This document shows positions 48,291 through 60,029 of a stretch of DNA of 64,000 bases, in pieces. Every line of letters starts with the position of its first letter. Position 1 is the stretch's first letter. A program made the position numbers and the translations under genes. The stretch comes from Torymus aiolomorphi. Its lineage: Eukaryota > Arthropoda > Insecta > Hymenoptera > Torymidae. The stretch is taken from the NCBI GenBank assembly GCA_036365515.1, contig CM070873.1, forward strand, positions 67,081,529-67,145,528, read 5' to 3'. The notes below the pieces were generated by a model that did no database searches, had not been told where the DNA came from, and saw only the letters and a program-made list of their open reading frames with translations.

Positions 48291-49100
48291 AGTAAGAATT
48301 TCCATTTCAGCCTGATACATATTACAAAAACTTAATTTTCACAAAATTTCGTTCTCGCGCGTACTGCAACAATAATAAGTTAAAACTTCAACACTGCCAT
48401 TCTTTAAGTAGCAATTAAATAAACATTAGTCAGCAATTTAAGCACAATATAATATATTCATAATACAGTGAGTCATAAAGACAATCTCGACATTTGCATT
48501 CGAAACAGCACACATCACCCTCCGACCACATTTCACCAAACAAACCTTCATCATCATCATACCTTCACCTGGCCACTTTGACGAACCACATACATTACTC
48601 GCAACGAAAATCCCCGACCCTTTATATTTCCTTAAAAACACAAAATACGCAACGACCTCTCCACTTCGCTTCCTCAAACTCACACAAAAAACCCGAATAC
48701 CTTCGTATACACACCGGCATGCCGCTCTCGCCAGAAAAATCCCGACGATTTTCGCATACACGCGCGCAGGAAATTCTCCCTTCCTCTCCTTCGCTGTCGC
48801 GACGACGACGCTGTATAGATATCGCACGCGGGACAATGCCTCGTAAATGTAAGGCAGAGCCGAAGGTCGGGCCTTCGTTCTTTATCTCTCTCTCTCTCTC
48901 TTGCTTTTTATGCCTTTTTTTCGTCTTGACTTTGACTCGAGCTCGCTCGCTTGCTTTTTGCTCGCCTCGTCCCCTTGGACGAGATGCGCAGTCCGAGTGA
49001 AGTTTGCGCGGCGGTGAATATTGAATCGCTCATGAAGTTTCCGCGAGAGTGGTAGCCTTGTCCCGCGTGATCGGTGTGCTGGGAAGTCAGTTTTTAAGCG
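48290..49100. other. CpG island 30 with strand-composition switch
   Basis: A long C/A-rich arm 48480-48720 (CACATCACCCTCCGACC), core 48770-48860 and 48930-49010, a CT run 48884-48901, and a shorter G/T arm 49000-49100. The 168-codon plus and 132-codon minus frames lie on the same arm and have opposite Thr/Ser/Pro versus Val/Gly/Cys bias. They are composition artefacts. Confidence 0.5.
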
Positions 49101-49489
49101 AAATGTATGTATATTTTTATCATTCTTATGTATGCTTTTGTAAGAAAATGATGTTGAATATTTTACAATAATTAGCGTGGTATTGATACTTTGCTAAATT
49201 CATTATATACGAGATAAAAAGCTGTTTAGCACAGACTTTTGTTTATTCACAAAAAAAAAAGAAAATTACATTTCATTTCACATGAAAAATTTTTTCACAC
49301 TCGATGCACAAGTATATCTAACGATCTAATTAGCATTAATTAAAGAATCAGTTTCGCCGAATGCAACCGCACAAATAGGGTCACTATATTTGCGCAACGA
49401 AATGCTCGATAATTGAAAGGCGATAAAGCGCAGTAGAAAGAGGCTAGACACTGGTCAGACACGGCATATCAAATATCGCGCTTGCGCAC

Positions 49490-50280
49490 CGTTCGACCAT
49501 CAAACTATCCTCGTTATATACCCACCACATTACCACTACATCATACACGCGTTACATAAGCCTCATCCGGCCGATAAAAAGTTCTCTCCTACTTATATAC
49601 CCATACAGACTCTTCGCAGACTCACTTATTCCAACTCCGACCTCGTGACTCTTTCTCTGTCGAGCCAACGTACTCGGCAACAATTCGCTCGTTAAAGAGC
49701 CGGTTGTCCTCTCTCTCTCACACTGTCCGTTCCAGCATCTACACGGCCACTCTCTCATTTCCATAGAGTGCGCGCGTATATACATGTGTGTGTGTGTGTG
49801 CGCTGCTGCTGAGCGGCGAGTGCGCGCGCGTGTAGCCGCTCGGCGCAGCCGGTCACGCAGTCGAAACTCGGACGCGCCTCGACGTGGAAGGCAGAGTAGG
49901 CGTTTGCGCAATCGTCTGCGAGCGCCAACGGCACTGTGTGCGTGTGTCGTGTGTGAGTTATTCGGCCACGTGCGCGCATGCGCTCCGGCGTGCAACAGCT
50001 GCGAGTTATATAGCGAGCGAGCGGCTTTGTTGCTTGGCGTGCGCGGTATTTCGGGTTCTTATTAGATTTTTCTTTCTTAATACTTTAAATATATATACGA
50101 GGTGATGATAATTTTGTGATATAGATTGTATATCGAGGTAGTGATTTTATTCGGTGTAGGTTTGGTTAGTGTATCGATGTGTATGTGTGGGGGTATGTAG
50201 TTGGTTGGTAGTAGTTGGAAGCAGTTGGAGTTTGTTATTTTTGGTGCTCGGCGGCGTATGTGTGCACGCGTATGTAAGAT
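49490..50280. other. CpG island 31 with strand-composition switch
   Basis: C/A/T-rich 49500-49740, a TG run near 49788-49801, core 49760-50040, then a long G/T arm 50140-50270 (GTGTGGGGGTATG, GGTTGGTAG). A clear example. AT-rich DNA with nothing recognised fills 50400-51120. Confidence 0.6.
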
Positions 50281-51129
50281 ACGTGCAACAAAGAGGACAT
50301 GAGGGAGAGAGAGGGAGATTATTTTTGCGGAACTCGTGCGATTGCTGAATAAAGATAGAGAAGTGCAGTATAATATAACCGATGTAGAGCACAAAGCGGA
50401 GCGTTGTAAACAGAATTATCATTGGTCTGATGAGTTTCATTGTTTTTCAAATTGCATGTCTGGTAGAGTGCAATGAGTCGCGTATCTGCTTTTAAAATTA
50501 TATGTATAGCTAATTGATATGATAAACATTTACACATTATTTTGAAAACGATTTTCGTATATAGTTTAATAATTATAAGAATCGTAGGTTCAATTTGGTT
50601 CGAAATTAATGGGTTTTGTATAAAAACAAGTATTGCAAGTGATTATGGAAATGTATTTTTGATTTGCAAATTGGGAATGATTACATGTGCTGCTCAAGTG
50701 GTTATCAGTGTTCGAAAGTAGGTCCTGACCAAGGTTTGCACTTTTTTTTTTTACTGGAGGTCATTTCTGAATACAAATAAAATGCTATTTTTGAAAAGAA
50801 AAAAATATTCTTTATTTTTTAAAATTAATGTCAGAAATATTTTCCTTTAACCGTATTTTATAACTGTGTATTTAATAACATGAAATTCATTAGCTGAGAC
50901 TTTGTGCGTCACTAAAGCGTTGAATACAAAAGATATGTCTATTATGTACGAAATTTTAATTATTTGATTGAAAGAGTTATGAATCAATTTGTCTAACGTA
51001 CGCGAAAACCAATGTCATTTGACGAGGCCATCATACCTTAAATACTCTTAAACTAATTAACAATTAATTCCTTACATTCAACATGAAATTAAAACAAAAA
51101 GCGTATTAAACGAATGTATAATCCATTAA

Positions 51130-51760
51130 AGTAATCTCTCTCTGTCTCCTACCACATTCACCACCTACAGAAATATCAATACAACCAGCTGACTAAACAT
51201 TAATATCTCCTCGCTCTATACCCAACTGCCACATTAACTTTTTTGCACTCGCAAAAAGCCGTTTTCGAAAGGCAACGCGCGTGCCGTCTCTTAATCTCAT
51301 CGGCGCATGCGCGCGTCAGTGGTCGGTTATATAGGTACATCTCACCGTGACGAGTGCGAGATATAATAATATTAGCGCGATACTATTACGCCCGCGAAAA
51401 TAAATCGAAGCCGGTAATTTGTCAAATTGCGCGTTTAAAAGGATGCGCGAGACGACGCTCCATTTTTTCGCGCCGAGGACGCATGGGGAGATAAGTGAGC
51501 GCGCGCGCGCGCGGGCTCGTTAAAGGGGACTCGAGACGGTCGTTAGCATAATTTCTCTCGAATAAGCTCTCGATATGTAGCATATAAAGGTTTCGGGGAG
51601 GGAGGAGGTGCAATTTGGATTAATGAGAGTTGTCGTATTGTGCACTTTGGGGCCTTTGATGTGTTTATGCGAATCGCGGAGTTATTAATGTAATTTGACG
51701 GTTCTTTTGCATTGGTTAAAAGGTATGGGGTGTATGGTTGATTATACTTTTTAACTCGGT
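51130..51760. other. CpG island 32 with a GC dinucleotide run
   Basis: C/A/T-rich 51135-51240, core 51270-51530 including GCGCGCGCGCGCGC at about 51499-51513, and G/T-rich 51590-51745. Confidence 0.5.
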
Positions 51761-51919
51761 AAATATACAGTATAAATTTCAATAACTTCTTACCTGTCAC
51801 GGTAATAACAGTCTTTCTTCTTTTTTGGCTATTTGTACACGGTAATGAATATGGTACGAATTCGTGAATTTTTCCTCGACCACAGTTCCTTTATTTTCGT
51901 TTCATGTACAGTAATCGAA

Positions 51920-52560
51920 TCGTCTCAGACCTACCAGATTACCCGCGATATATAATACCTTTCGAAAACTACGCAGAATTCAATATACCATATCGCCTGC
52001 TCAGGAGCCGAAAGAAGCCACACTTCTCACACACACACACCACTCACCTTATAGACACACTTTCTCTCTCTCTGTCTCTCGGGACAAATCGCCCGTGCGA
52101 CGATTCGATTGACAAATCAACGAGGCGGGCGCGCATATACACGTGCGTGGGAATCCTCACAACACAGTACACAACCGCACCGCACGTTCACCCCGCGGCG
52201 AATAACACGTGTCGGGGCGACCCTGAGCACCGTGCTAATTGAGTTACACTAATTCTCTTTGTGGCTCATAGCCGCCCGCTTACAGTCCAGTGGCAGTTGG
52301 TCTTCGGTGTACGCGCGAGAAAAAGCTCGGTGAATGCGCGAACGATAGTGGACACGAGGTGTTCAGAGAGTTGGCTGGTGGTGATATTTCGGGGTCGGGG
52401 GAACAAGTGAAGCTCGAGGGATAAGGAAGAGGTGAGGGTTCAGGTGTGTGTAGGAAGGAAACGGGTATTGTTGTACTTTGAGGGGTGACAAGTTTTGTAT
52501 GTGGCGCGTGTTCGGCGAATCGGTGTGAATTTGAGTTTTGATTAGCGTTCAATTATGCTG
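51920..52560. other. CpG island 33 with strand-composition switch
   Basis: C/A-rich 51990-52200 with a CA run at 52029-52041 and a CT run near 52061-52080. Core 52080-52340, G/T-rich 52340-52530 (GGGGTCGGGGG, GGTGTGTGTAGG). The 90-codon minus frame here is Pro/Ser/Thr-rich because of the arm. Confidence 0.55.
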
Positions 52561-53150
52561 GACGAAATGTACGGAAATAAATTAGCGTTGTTGTGAATAT
52601 GATTGTTGGTTCGTTCGAAGTGCAGAAAAAGTTTTCAGTTTTATGCGCAAGTTGTATATATACTGCTCGGAACCAGTTTCGGATCTCATTTTTATCCTTC
52701 AGTTGAATGATGCGTGTGTCTCGTTATTAAATCTGTTTTGCGTGTCTGGAAATTTTGAGGAAACATTTCATTTTTTCTCAATTTTTTCGCGTTTATGAAA
52801 AATGAAACAAATTTTTTATTCGAACGAACTTTGGATATAGAAATACTGTTGTCTAAAATAGATTTATTAAAAATTGAAGTACTAGTCGAAATGCTTTTGA
52901 ACACAATAATTTGAAGAGAATGAAAAATCGATTGACTTTGTTTTGAAAAATATCGTTTGATAATTGAAGTATCGAGTTAACATTGATAAGATTATTCGAC
53001 ATAAGTCTCAAGTGTTTCAAAACATCTTTCTATCGTCTCGCGTAAAAGAAAATTCACGTTAATAATTCGCTTGTAGATATATCCTACAATCTTTTTCTCA
53101 ACATAAAGCATTACCATTCCTTTAATTCATTTAGTACAGTTTTACATGAA
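52560..53150. other. AT-rich interval, nothing recognised
   Basis: No gene, island or inverted repeat was visible. Confidence 0.4.
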
Positions 53151-53364
53151 CCGAAAATCCAAATCCACCGTTCGCTGCCACGTTATAAACAAACGCATTC
53201 CGACTATAGCATCACCCCAACCTCCCGCGTATAATGCGCACGCCATCCAGCAAACCTCACCGTGCGCTCTTTATTACACTCGATAGCCATAGCTCATTCA
53301 GCATCGCACTTAAAATTTCCTCCCGCCTGTATAACAACCACGAATAAAGACAGTAACCGGCAAA
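53150..53364 (+). promoter_or_regulatory. CpG island 34: promoter and leader of the 53365 exon
   Basis: The C/A-rich arm 53160-53340 leads directly into the coding exon, whose GC-rich sequence forms the core. After the exon, 53640-53780 is G/T-rich. The start context GGCAAAATGG is excellent for an insect. Confidence 0.5.
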
Positions 53365-53621
53365 ATGGTGTGGGACGACCGGCTCTCGGTGAAGGAGGTG
53401 ACGGAGATCAAGCGCAAGACGCCGCGCTTCCCGTCGCGCGAGCGCAACTTCGCGATGCGCCGCCGCGGCCCGAGACGCTCGGCGTCCCTCCTAAGCGCTA
53501 GCCTCATCGGGGGCGGCAGCCTCGACCTGCCCGAGCCGAATGCCAGTATTGCCGAAGAGGAGGACCCTGTGGAAGTCAGGAGGGCGGCCGAGAGACAGGA
53601 GCTGGGACAGCCGACAGAAGA
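53365..53621 (+). CDS. Alternative first coding exon, same gene (probable)
   Basis: ATG in CAAAATGG context opens 85 codons, MVWDDRLSVKEVTEIKRKTP through the acidic RQELGQPTE, and ends GAAGA|GTAAGA at a strong donor in phase 2. Third positions are strongly G/C (CTG, AAG, CGC, GAG), which supports real coding. It has a basic first half (RRRGPRR) and an acidic second half, no Cys, no signal peptide and no membrane segment. The outgoing phase matches exons 11547 and 43632, so it fits a third, shorter N terminus of the PET/LIM protein. The downstream exon is outside the window, so membership is inferred. Confidence 0.7.
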
Positions 53622-53938
53622 GTAAGATGATTTTTTTTTGGAATCAGCGGGGGTACTGTGAGTCAGGTGGAGCTGGATTTCTTTTATATGTGTGATTGTA
53701 GATATTGGGGAGAAATATGGATGTCATGGGACGTGATAGCGATTGGAAATATGTTGGTTAGCTGGATAGCTATTACGCTTTGAGTGTAGATTTATTGCGT
53801 ATTTTGCTATCGAGGTCTTAACGATACGAGAATTTATCTACTTACATACGCTTATAGTTGTAAGTACTCGAAGTATACATTAGTATTAGTAGTGTACTAA
53901 AAATACAAAGCTTCCTTTGTGAGAAAGCAACAATCGTA

Positions 53939-54138
53939 CTCTTTAAAGTTGAATTAGTGTAAAAACCGCTAAACATTAGTGAAAATTACTCCACCGTAGA
54001 ATTAGTGAATATTCACTAATGAAATAGGGATTATTCACTAAGAATTAGTGCATATTTACTAAGAATTAGTGAATATTTACTAAGAATTAGTGAATATTCA
54101 CTATTTTAATTTTTTTTCACTAATTCAACTTTAGAGGG
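53939..54138. mobile_element. 200-bp MITE with an internal 21-bp tandem array
   Basis: The ends CTTTAAAGTTGAATTAGTG and CACTAATTCAACTTTAGAG are inverted repeats. Between them lie about four tandem copies of a 21-bp unit, AAGAATTAGTGAATATTTACT, together with the palindrome TTAGTGAATATTCACTAA. The array word ATTAGTG is also the inner part of the terminal repeat. No coding. Confidence 0.7.
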
Positions 54139-54139
54139 T

Positions 54140-54640
54140 ATAGCAAAATAAAATATATCTACTGTAAATTATATGAAAATCTTTATTCATATTTTAATAT
54201 TGTTTATACGAGATTCTGGGTTATAATATTTTATTGATTTTTTGAAATTGGATGTTTTACCATTACTTTATATTATTTTTTACAAACTATTTTTCTCCCA
54301 CATTTTTTAGTCATTAATAAAACACTTAAATAATTAAAAAGATCAAAATAAAAAACAATAATTATTTTGATTCATAATTTATGAATGTAAAAAGGCTCAA
54401 AAAGAATTACCACTTTTTGCCATTATAAAAAAAACATAAACAAGAAATTGACTCTTTAGAGAAAACCGTGTCAATTGGCACTTAAGGTACCAACAAAAGT
54501 AAAAGAAATCGCTAAGTTGCTCGATATTGAGTGACAAATAAAAGCCATGGCTAAAGCCTAGAGAAAAAAAGAGGCCAGAAAGAGAGTAAGTACGTGGAGG
54601 TTAAGCGTGGCAGTAGGATGCATCCAGACGGATTATTTAA
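54140..54640. other. AT-rich interval
   Basis: No gene recognised. A short stretch at 54480-54600 has mixed composition without a frame. Confidence 0.4.
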
Positions 54641-55120
54641 TGGGGACCTTGAGGTTTCATCGTTACGTGCGCCCGCGCGCCGGAGATTTTATCGGGCTCC
54701 TCAATTGGTCATTTCAATTCATTATACGCGCTGAGAAAATTGCGGTAGCGAAACACAGCATTCGCGCTAATGTTATATATCCAGCCCCCCTCGCGCTATC
54801 CTCTCTGAGCTGCTGGAAAAATAAGCTAAAGCTCACACGGTGTTATTAACCGCGGATTAAGAGATCTTTTAACGATTGTTTTCATAGCGTCGTATTCTTA
54901 ATTTCATTTGGAAGCCGCTGTTTGCGCGTTAAGTCGGGGCGGGGACGAGGCTGTGATGGATTTATAGGAGTGGAGAAAATGGTAGGAATATTACACTTTT
55001 TGCCTGGCTCTGATAAAAAGCAGAGGCAGATTTTTTTGCAGTTAGGGAGGAGGATCTTGGAAGGATAAACGGAAGATGAGAGCCGACTTTTGTGCTGTGG
55101 GTTGGGTTCGATGAAATTAC
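54640..55120. other. CpG island 35, right arm only
   Basis: CpG-containing core 54660-54800 and G/T-rich 54920-55110. The C/A-rich left arm is missing. Confidence 0.3.
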
Positions 55121-55328
55121 AGACTAGCTTGTTCGTAAAAGTGCCTTCGAGCATCAATTTCGTTGGTTTTTGTTATCCGAATCCCGATCTTGCGGATATT
55201 GCTGATAACAGATGTGTATTCGGGACTTCGTTATATTAAACTTATATATCGCCATTTACCTCTGCAGTATTAGTGATTTTATTTTATTATACTAATTGAA
55301 TTTAATACTATTTGCAATAAAAATATTT

Positions 55329-56047
55329 CTGTGGCTTCCAGGAATAACGACTTAACTGAATTTTACGTGTTCTTGAGAAATCGCCGTTTTAAAATTTCTC
55401 TCATGACACTTCACATGTAAGATCGAAATATGCGAGATGAGTCATAACAATTTAGACATTTACAAAGGTATCGAATACCTTTCGAACTCCACTATCAGCT
55501 GCTAGAATACATTTTTGTTCTTTGTATAAACAAACAAAACAATGCTGTTAAGACGTTATTCCGGTAACTGTGCAGTTAAGTGGTTTAGGAAAATTGTTCA
55601 AATAAGATAAATAACATAGTTATTTCTATACTTAAAACATAGAATACGAATTCTTTTTTTTTTCGGTAAACCGAATACCGAACGTTACTCGATTACTGTT
55701 CATGCACACTCGCCCTATCGCCCGGCAATCAAAGATGTTGTGTTACCTTCTATTATCTATTGCCTTTGATCTTTGTTGCTATAAAAATAAGTATGTTATA
55801 ATCTGTTTATTGTACAGTGTTAACTTCAAATCGGTGCTTTTAATTAAATATAAATATTCAGTTAAGTGGTTTTTCCGGGCACAGATGCAGTTAAGTGGTT
55901 ATGCATTAAACTGATATTCGCTCTTTAAACGCGTTTCAGATTTCCGGACCAAGTCTACATGAAAAAGGGTAGTTAGAAGGTATAAATTCCGGTGCTAACT
56001 CAATTTTGACAAAAAGTCAGTTAAGTCGTTATTCCTGGAAGCCACAG
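55329..56047. mobile_element. 719-bp DNA transposon with 31-bp perfect terminal inverted repeats
   Basis: The termini begin CTGTGGCTTCCAGGAATAAC and are exactly inverted over 31 bp at 55329-55359 and 56017-56047. Both sides are flanked by ATTT, a likely 4-bp target duplication. The word CAGTTAAGTGGTT, close to the inner part of the terminus, recurs near 55572, 55858 and 55884, which looks like subterminal transposase sites. The 70-codon frame inside has no transposase features. It is a young non-autonomous element. TSD length and TIR do not let me name the superfamily. Confidence 0.85.
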
Positions 56048-56219
56048 ATTTGTAATACTGTCGAAAAATAATTCAGCAAAGTTTATTATAAAACATGCAT
56101 ATATTAAATTTCAGTTACTACTCTAACGATCATCAAAAATTAAAATAATATTGAAAAAATTGAACAAATCCCTCCTCATTCTTAATATAACTTCTAAATA
56201 TTATATTTTATACGCGAAA

Positions 56220-56620
56220 TCACACTCAGCGGACGCCTCGTATATTATATAAAACAAATGATGTATTCGTGCCTCTTTCTTCGCGAACCGGCCAGCACGT
56301 TTTCTCATCTATTAGAAAATGAGCTGTGTCAGGAGTGCCAGAAAAAAGACTCCGGCTGTCTCTATAGCGATGGACACGCGTTTCCTCGCGTCATCGGCGA
56401 CGACCACGCGAGGACGGCACTCACGTTTATACACACGTAGGTAATCGCACCGATGAATCATCGGCCGAGAAAAATGTGTGAGCGAGGTAAATGGGCGCAC
56501 CGAGGGGTTCGTGAGCGCCCAAATGTTGACTCAAATCATTTTCTCCTTTTGTTTTCGGGGGAAGGTGCGAGTCTGAGCTTTTAATCCTCCTGAAAGTAGA
56601 CGCGGGAGTCGGTTTGCAAT
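56220..56620. other. CpG island 36
   Basis: Core 56270-56450 and a G/T arm 56470-56620. The left arm is short (56210-56250) and AT-rich. Confidence 0.35.
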
Positions 56621-56789
56621 TTGGTGGCTTTTATTTTTCTTTTTGTCGATGACTAATGCATTGACGCATTTGTTGAATTAGCATTCTGAATCATAAGCAA
56701 AAATATACTTTTCACTTCATTATTATAAATAATTGTGCTTTTATTCTTGTTCTATCATCTAAAAATCTGTCAAATCCAGAAACCTTCTC

Positions 56790-57480
56790 ATCGCGTGACC
56801 CCTAATTACATTCCTCGAAGAATTACTTCTTCACTTCTACGAAATTAACGCTGAGAATTTTTCAAACCGCGCATTTATAATACACAAAATACACAATAGG
56901 AACACCACAAACACTTCCCGAAATTACTTCGCGCGCGCGCGCCTGCAGGTCATTCACTCCCGCAATCGTTCTCCCACGAGCGATTCAAACCCATTACATC
57001 ATTACCCCTGCGCTTCCGCTCGACAATGGCTCAATGAACCAATAATCTCGCTCCTCAAACAAAAATAATCCTCCTCCCTCCCTCGCGAGCCATTAAACCA
57101 ACACGGCTCTTGCCGTATATAAAAAACGTCTCTTACTTCTCCCACCAAAAAAAAGAATGAAAAGAAAAACATGCCTCGCAGTCTCGATAATGGACGAAAA
57201 TGTTTGCGCGCGACGCCGAAAACCAAACGGACGAGAGACGCACGACCTCCTCCGGAATTCCGTCGGGCTCGTGAGTGACAAGGCCGAGGTGCTTGGAAGT
57301 TATTAGCTCGCGCGGGAGGAACGAAACGCGAGAGAGTTTTGAAAATATGCGACCGAGAGGCCGCGGCGAGTCATTGCCAAGGCGAGAGGAGGAATGCGCC
57401 TGGTGCGGGGTTCGGGGTTTTAGATGATCGAGGCGTTTGACAGTGTGCGGTTTATCTGTGTCCGTTTGGATCTATCGATG
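56790..57480. other. CpG island 37 with strand-composition switch
   Basis: C/A-rich 56880-57110 with CTCCTCCCTCCCTC, a GCGCGCGCGC run near 56932-56942, core 57190-57370, G/T-rich 57380-57500. From 57500 to 58190 it is AT-rich with nothing recognised. Confidence 0.5.
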
Positions 57481-58189
57481 GGTTGTGGATATAAGTTTTA
57501 TTAGGTTATTGGGATTGAAATAGAATGCGATTTGTTCTTTGTTTTTGTAAGAGCTCTTAGGTGTGAAGCAACGTTGTAGGATTGTCAGGTAATATATTAA
57601 ATAGTTGATGATGCAGATTCTAATAACTATAACTTTTATTTTGAATGTATTTTCATTACGAAAAGATTTCTTAAGTGGAAACTTTGGTATATACAACGTA
57701 AAGCATAAGCGTAAATAAAAGAATGAAAGTTTATGTTAAGAAACTGCATGTTCTATTTGTAGAATTTTTATTTAAAAATGTGTTTTGACAATCAAAAACA
57801 GCGCAAGTAAATACAGATCTGCTACTGCTTTTGACGTGAAAGAGTCTTTTTAATTTTCGATACTTTTTTATATCTACTTTAGTTTGGAAACTTCTGCTGT
57901 AAACATTGAGGTTTCAAGCAGAGCTTCAAAGCTGTCGAAATGTCCGCATTCATAAACACCGAAAAGTAGCCATAAACGTTTAGTGCAATTTTGCAACGTT
58001 TTCACGCATATATATATATTTCTTTTACCTTTATATCTGTTTTCAAAAGCCCCGCAAATATCCGCGAAAGTAGTTTATTCGAGTACTCGCAATTATTATG
58101 CTCGTAATTCTTCTATTAAAAGATGCTATTACAAAACGCGACAGTATAAGAGCTAAAAATCGAAAGAACGTTTTCAGGACCGACATAAT

Positions 58190-58700
58190 ATGAAAACACC
58201 GGCAAAAAAAACTCGGAAAGTCACTCTGAATGAGAATACCGCGGACGCAAAGGAAACGGCATAATAAAGAAGAGAGGCCGAGATTCGAGCGGAGATAGAG
58301 AAACGAGATAACCTGTTGAGGCGAACGAGCGAGCGCGCGTGAGTTTTACGTCCGTACACGTGACGTTGGTACACACTCGAATAGACCGACGGCGAACGAT
58401 CGTCTCGGTCGTTCGGGCATAACGCGGCTGCCAAAATTCTGTCAACTTTGTCTCTCTTTCTCTCTCGTGCCACCCGTGCAGCCAATCTTTTCGACTCCCG
58501 ACACGCGCAGTTCTTCTCGTTTGCCGCTCCGACGCACCAGTCGGAGCCATTCCAGTGTAGGCGATTAATTATGAATCTCATTCCAGCGGGTAATTGATCG
58601 CGAATGCTGATCGCGACGAGGAAGGCGGCGTCGTCGTTTAGCTGTCGGGCCGTGATTCAGGATTCGCATTGTTTGCTGAAGTGATATAGGAGGATTGTGT
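58190..58700. other. CpG island 38
   Basis: A/G-mixed left side, core 58270-58420, a CT run near 58451-58466, and G/T-rich 58600-58720. A donor-like TTTCACAG|GTATGT at about 58840 could mark a downstream leader exon, but no acceptor is evident. Confidence 0.35.
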
Positions 58701-59379
58701 TTTTTAAATTGCTTTGTCTCGTTGTATTATTTGTTATAGAGAATAAAAGTGATGAATGAAAGTGAAAAAAAAACATGAGGTAGTGGAATTAGAAAGATTC
58801 GTCGTATATCGAGGGTTTCGAGTACCTAAATTGCTTTCACAGGTATGTAATCGCGAAGTCGTGAATTTATCTCTGATAACATTTTTGTTGATAACGTTAT
58901 CGCAGCGATGCAGGGTAATACTTTTCGAGGTTGACGGGACATATGGTTCTATTTTACGTTGATTACAACACTAGTTGCAATTTTTATACCTTGTGGTAAA
59001 CACTTATTGTTCCTCTGCATTCTGCGTCGTTCACGTTTTAGCGTTACCTGGAATCATTAGCATCATGCATAGTTGATTTTTTATTTATATATATTGCGTT
59101 TCCATTGTACACGTAAGAAATATAATCTGACGAATAGGAAAACATTTTTCAAAATCATGGTATATTAATTTTTTCCAAAAATAAAACATAGGCCCTAAAA
59201 ATAAAAACGACTTTTAATATTTCTCATTTTAATCTCTTTATTTTTACTACACAGTTCGAGATACTCAGCCTTGACTTAAAGAAAAGCGCATTTTACAAAT
59301 CCAGTATAATATTTATCGTGTAATTAAAAACAGTTCCAAAAATATCCGTTACATAACAAATTTTATAACTTCTTTAATC

Positions 59380-60020
59380 TCCCATTGTTTACACCAGTTT
59401 ATCAAACATTTGACTTTCAGCTTGTATAAACACACAGCCGTATACCACAGAGTCACTGCAGAAACTTTCGCAACACGCCCGAGATCAAAAAGCACAACAA
59501 TACAACGTATACATCCTCCAAAACAAATTCACAACTTCATTTTCGCTCAGCTCCCAGACACTCGAAAAAACTCCTATCCATCAAGATCAAGTCACCTCCG
59601 CGACTTTCCTCATCTCTCTCTCTCTCAGCCGCAAACGAACAACAAAGAAGAAAGCTCCCGCGCGCTCTGTTCTCGCGTCTCCCGCAGAGCGTATTATAAA
59701 CGCGAGAGAGCTTCGCGCGCGCGCGCGCGCGCGTCTTGTTCGCGCCTGCGCGCGTGCACCTCGTCTCCGCGCGCGGTCGCACCTACGGAGCGGCGAACCC
59801 TCGCGTATGGCGCCAGTTTGAAGTGCGCTTCTTTTGCGGATGCAAGTCCCCCGCGCGTCTCTACTCGCCCGGGCGAGCGCGTGTGCTTGCAAGCTCCCGG
59901 CGTGCGGCCTTGACAGTGCGCGAGTGCGAAGGTGACGATTGAGTGGTTTGGACGTCCGCGGGGTTCTCTTCTGTTAGTGGAAGGAGTTTGGATGTGTGGA
60001 AACGTTTGAGTTGGGAATGT
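59380..60020. other. CpG island 39 with strand-composition switch
   Basis: C/A-rich 59390-59620, a CT run near 59610-59628, a GC run at about 59714-59733, core 59650-59930, G/T-rich 59940-60030. The 167-codon plus frame (59410-59913) runs Thr/Pro-rich then Arg/Ala-rich, following the composition, with no domain. Confidence 0.55.
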
Positions 60021-60029
60021 GAGTGTGCA

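Noticed and set aside
48837..48853. Very short first exon ATGCCTCGTAAAT|GTAAGG
   Set aside because: Five-codon exon with a chance donor, wrong phase (1) for the shared acceptor, and no other support.
48494..49000. 168-codon plus-strand frame
   Set aside because: Covers the C/A arm and a CT run. Ser/Pro/Thr-rich with an FSLSLS-like tail from simple sequence and no domain.
55702..55914. 70-codon frame inside the 719-bp transposon
   Set aside because: No catalytic motif, Cys/Tyr/Leu-rich AT-driven sequence, and covers the internal repeat words.
59410..59913. 167-codon plus-strand frame
   Set aside because: Follows island composition. No start context, donor or domain support.
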